6,680 nucleotides of DNA, taken from the NCBI GenBank assembly GCA_025057195.1, contig JANWWX010000070.1, forward strand, positions 1 to 6,680, in the 5' to 3' direction. Origin of the DNA: Leptospiraceae bacterium. Its GTDB lineage: Bacteria > Spirochaetota > Leptospiria > Turneriellales > Turneriellaceae. Within the stretch, counting starts at the first letter, position 1. The number at the start of each line of letters is the position of its first letter. The translations under genes were made by a program, and so were the position numbers. The notes beneath the pieces were generated by a model. That model did no database searches. It was not told where the DNA came from and saw nothing but the letters and a program-made list of their open reading frames with translations. Positions 6,150 to 6,680 of the stretch are shown piece after piece.

Positions 6150-6680
6150 TCAGTGCGCTGCCCTCCCATAGACCAGAAAGTAGATCGGTGCCCCCTCGGC
6201 GCGGTGCAGGGTTTCAAAATAGCTCTGCGGGCGGTTGGGGATACTCCCGCTTGCATGCCACGGTGCCACACGATTGTGCCATTGGGGGTGTTTTTCCAAA
6301 ACCTGCATGGCCTCCCGCATGTAGGCATAATCATCAGTGGCAAACTCGAGCACAGCGCCCGGGGTGGTGATGTTCGCCAGTGTTTCGGCCAGCGCAGTGG
6401 AAAAAAAACGGTGCTTGTGGTGGCGTGCCTTGGGCCACGGATCCGGAAAATTGATCACAACCCGATCGAATTGCTGCGGCGCGAAAACGCCTTCAAAAAA
6501 CCATGCGATATCCAAAAGCAGGTAGCGGATATTGGTAATTTGTTCTTGCTTTTGCTTGCGTGTAGAGGTGAGGATACGATCCAATTTTTTTTCAACCGCC
6601 AGAAAAAAATTGGCGGGTTCCCGCTGGGCCATTTTGCGCGTGAACTCGCCCCAACCCGAACCGAGTTCAAGCACATACTT
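6150..6680 (-). CDS. trmB: tRNA (guanine-N7-)-methyltransferase, 5'-truncated by window edge
   Basis: SAM-dependent enzyme that makes m7G at position 46 in the variable loop of tRNAs, acting in the cytoplasm. The frame is open to the right edge, and 176 residues are visible of about 200-240 usual, so roughly 30-60 N-terminal residues are missing. The GTG at 6674 is internal, not the start. Visible motifs: SAM-binding motif I YVLELGSGWGEF at the edge; FFLAVEKK, the acidic end of the next strand; the family signature INFPDPWPKARHHKHRF (about residues 76-92); LEFATDDYAYM, carrying the conserved TD; and the C-terminal RPQSYFETLHRAEGAPIYFL, matching the usual T-x-F/Y-E...G..I pattern with Ser for Thr. 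The Rossmann fold is complete from motif I onward. The gene lies upstream of the TPR cassette on the same strand with a gap of about 170 bases or more. Confidence 0.97.
   Translation of the reverse strand, partial: KYVLELGSGWGEFTRKMAQREPANFFLAVEKKLDRILTSTRKQKQEQITNIRYLLLDIAWFFEGVFAPQQFDRVVINFPDPWPKARHHKHRFFSTALAETLANITTPGAVLEFATDDYAYMREAMQVLEKHPQWHNRVAPWHASGSIPNRPQSYFETLHRAEGAPIYFLVYGRAAH

Noticed and set aside
6672..6674. GTG at 6674 as the trmB start
   Set aside because: It falls inside SAM-binding motif I, and the frame continues to the window edge.

Overview
The window is ordinary chromosomal, gene-dense bacterial DNA (about half G+C by eye). It holds one gene on the + strand and, converging on it, a block of minus-strand genes. 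The envelope-type genes (a signal-peptide TPR protein and a lipoprotein) point to a Gram-negative, double-membraned organism. The loose lipobox of the lipoprotein (F-F-A-C) is the kind tolerated in spirochaetes, so a Leptospirales-like spirochaete is possible, but this is only a guess from sequence style. I see no mobile elements, CRISPR arrays, tRNAs or rRNAs.

Layout: (1) 1-2166 (+) is the 3' three-quarters of ileS (isoleucyl-tRNA synthetase); its N-terminus with the HIGH motif lies off the left edge. (2) 2163-5943 (-) is a tightly overlapped three-gene cassette, transcribed right to left: a large exported TPR protein, an unrecognised 301-residue helical protein, and a small lipoprotein resembling LolB/DUF4292. 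The junctions are ATGA (4-nt overlap) and TGATG (1-nt overlap), so translation is probably coupled. (3) About 5944-6149 is the only sizeable non-coding stretch. It carries a weak promoter candidate, a Shine-Dalgarno-preceded 43-codon small ORF whose stop overlaps ATG codons of the TPR gene, and a short inverted repeat. (4) 6150-6680 (-) is the 3' part of trmB (tRNA guanine-N7 methyltransferase), whose start lies off the right edge.

The flanking genes are tRNA-related housekeeping enzymes. The biologically interesting part is the cassette between them. A TPR protein next to a LolB-like lipoprotein recurs in other diderm bacteria (for example the TPR gene beside lolB in Pseudomonas), which suggests a role in outer-membrane lipoprotein or envelope assembly. 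Here an uncharacterised soluble helical protein is wedged between the two. The stop codons of ileS and the lipoprotein gene overlap and sit inside a perfect-but-for-one-bulge hairpin, which may serve both transcripts.
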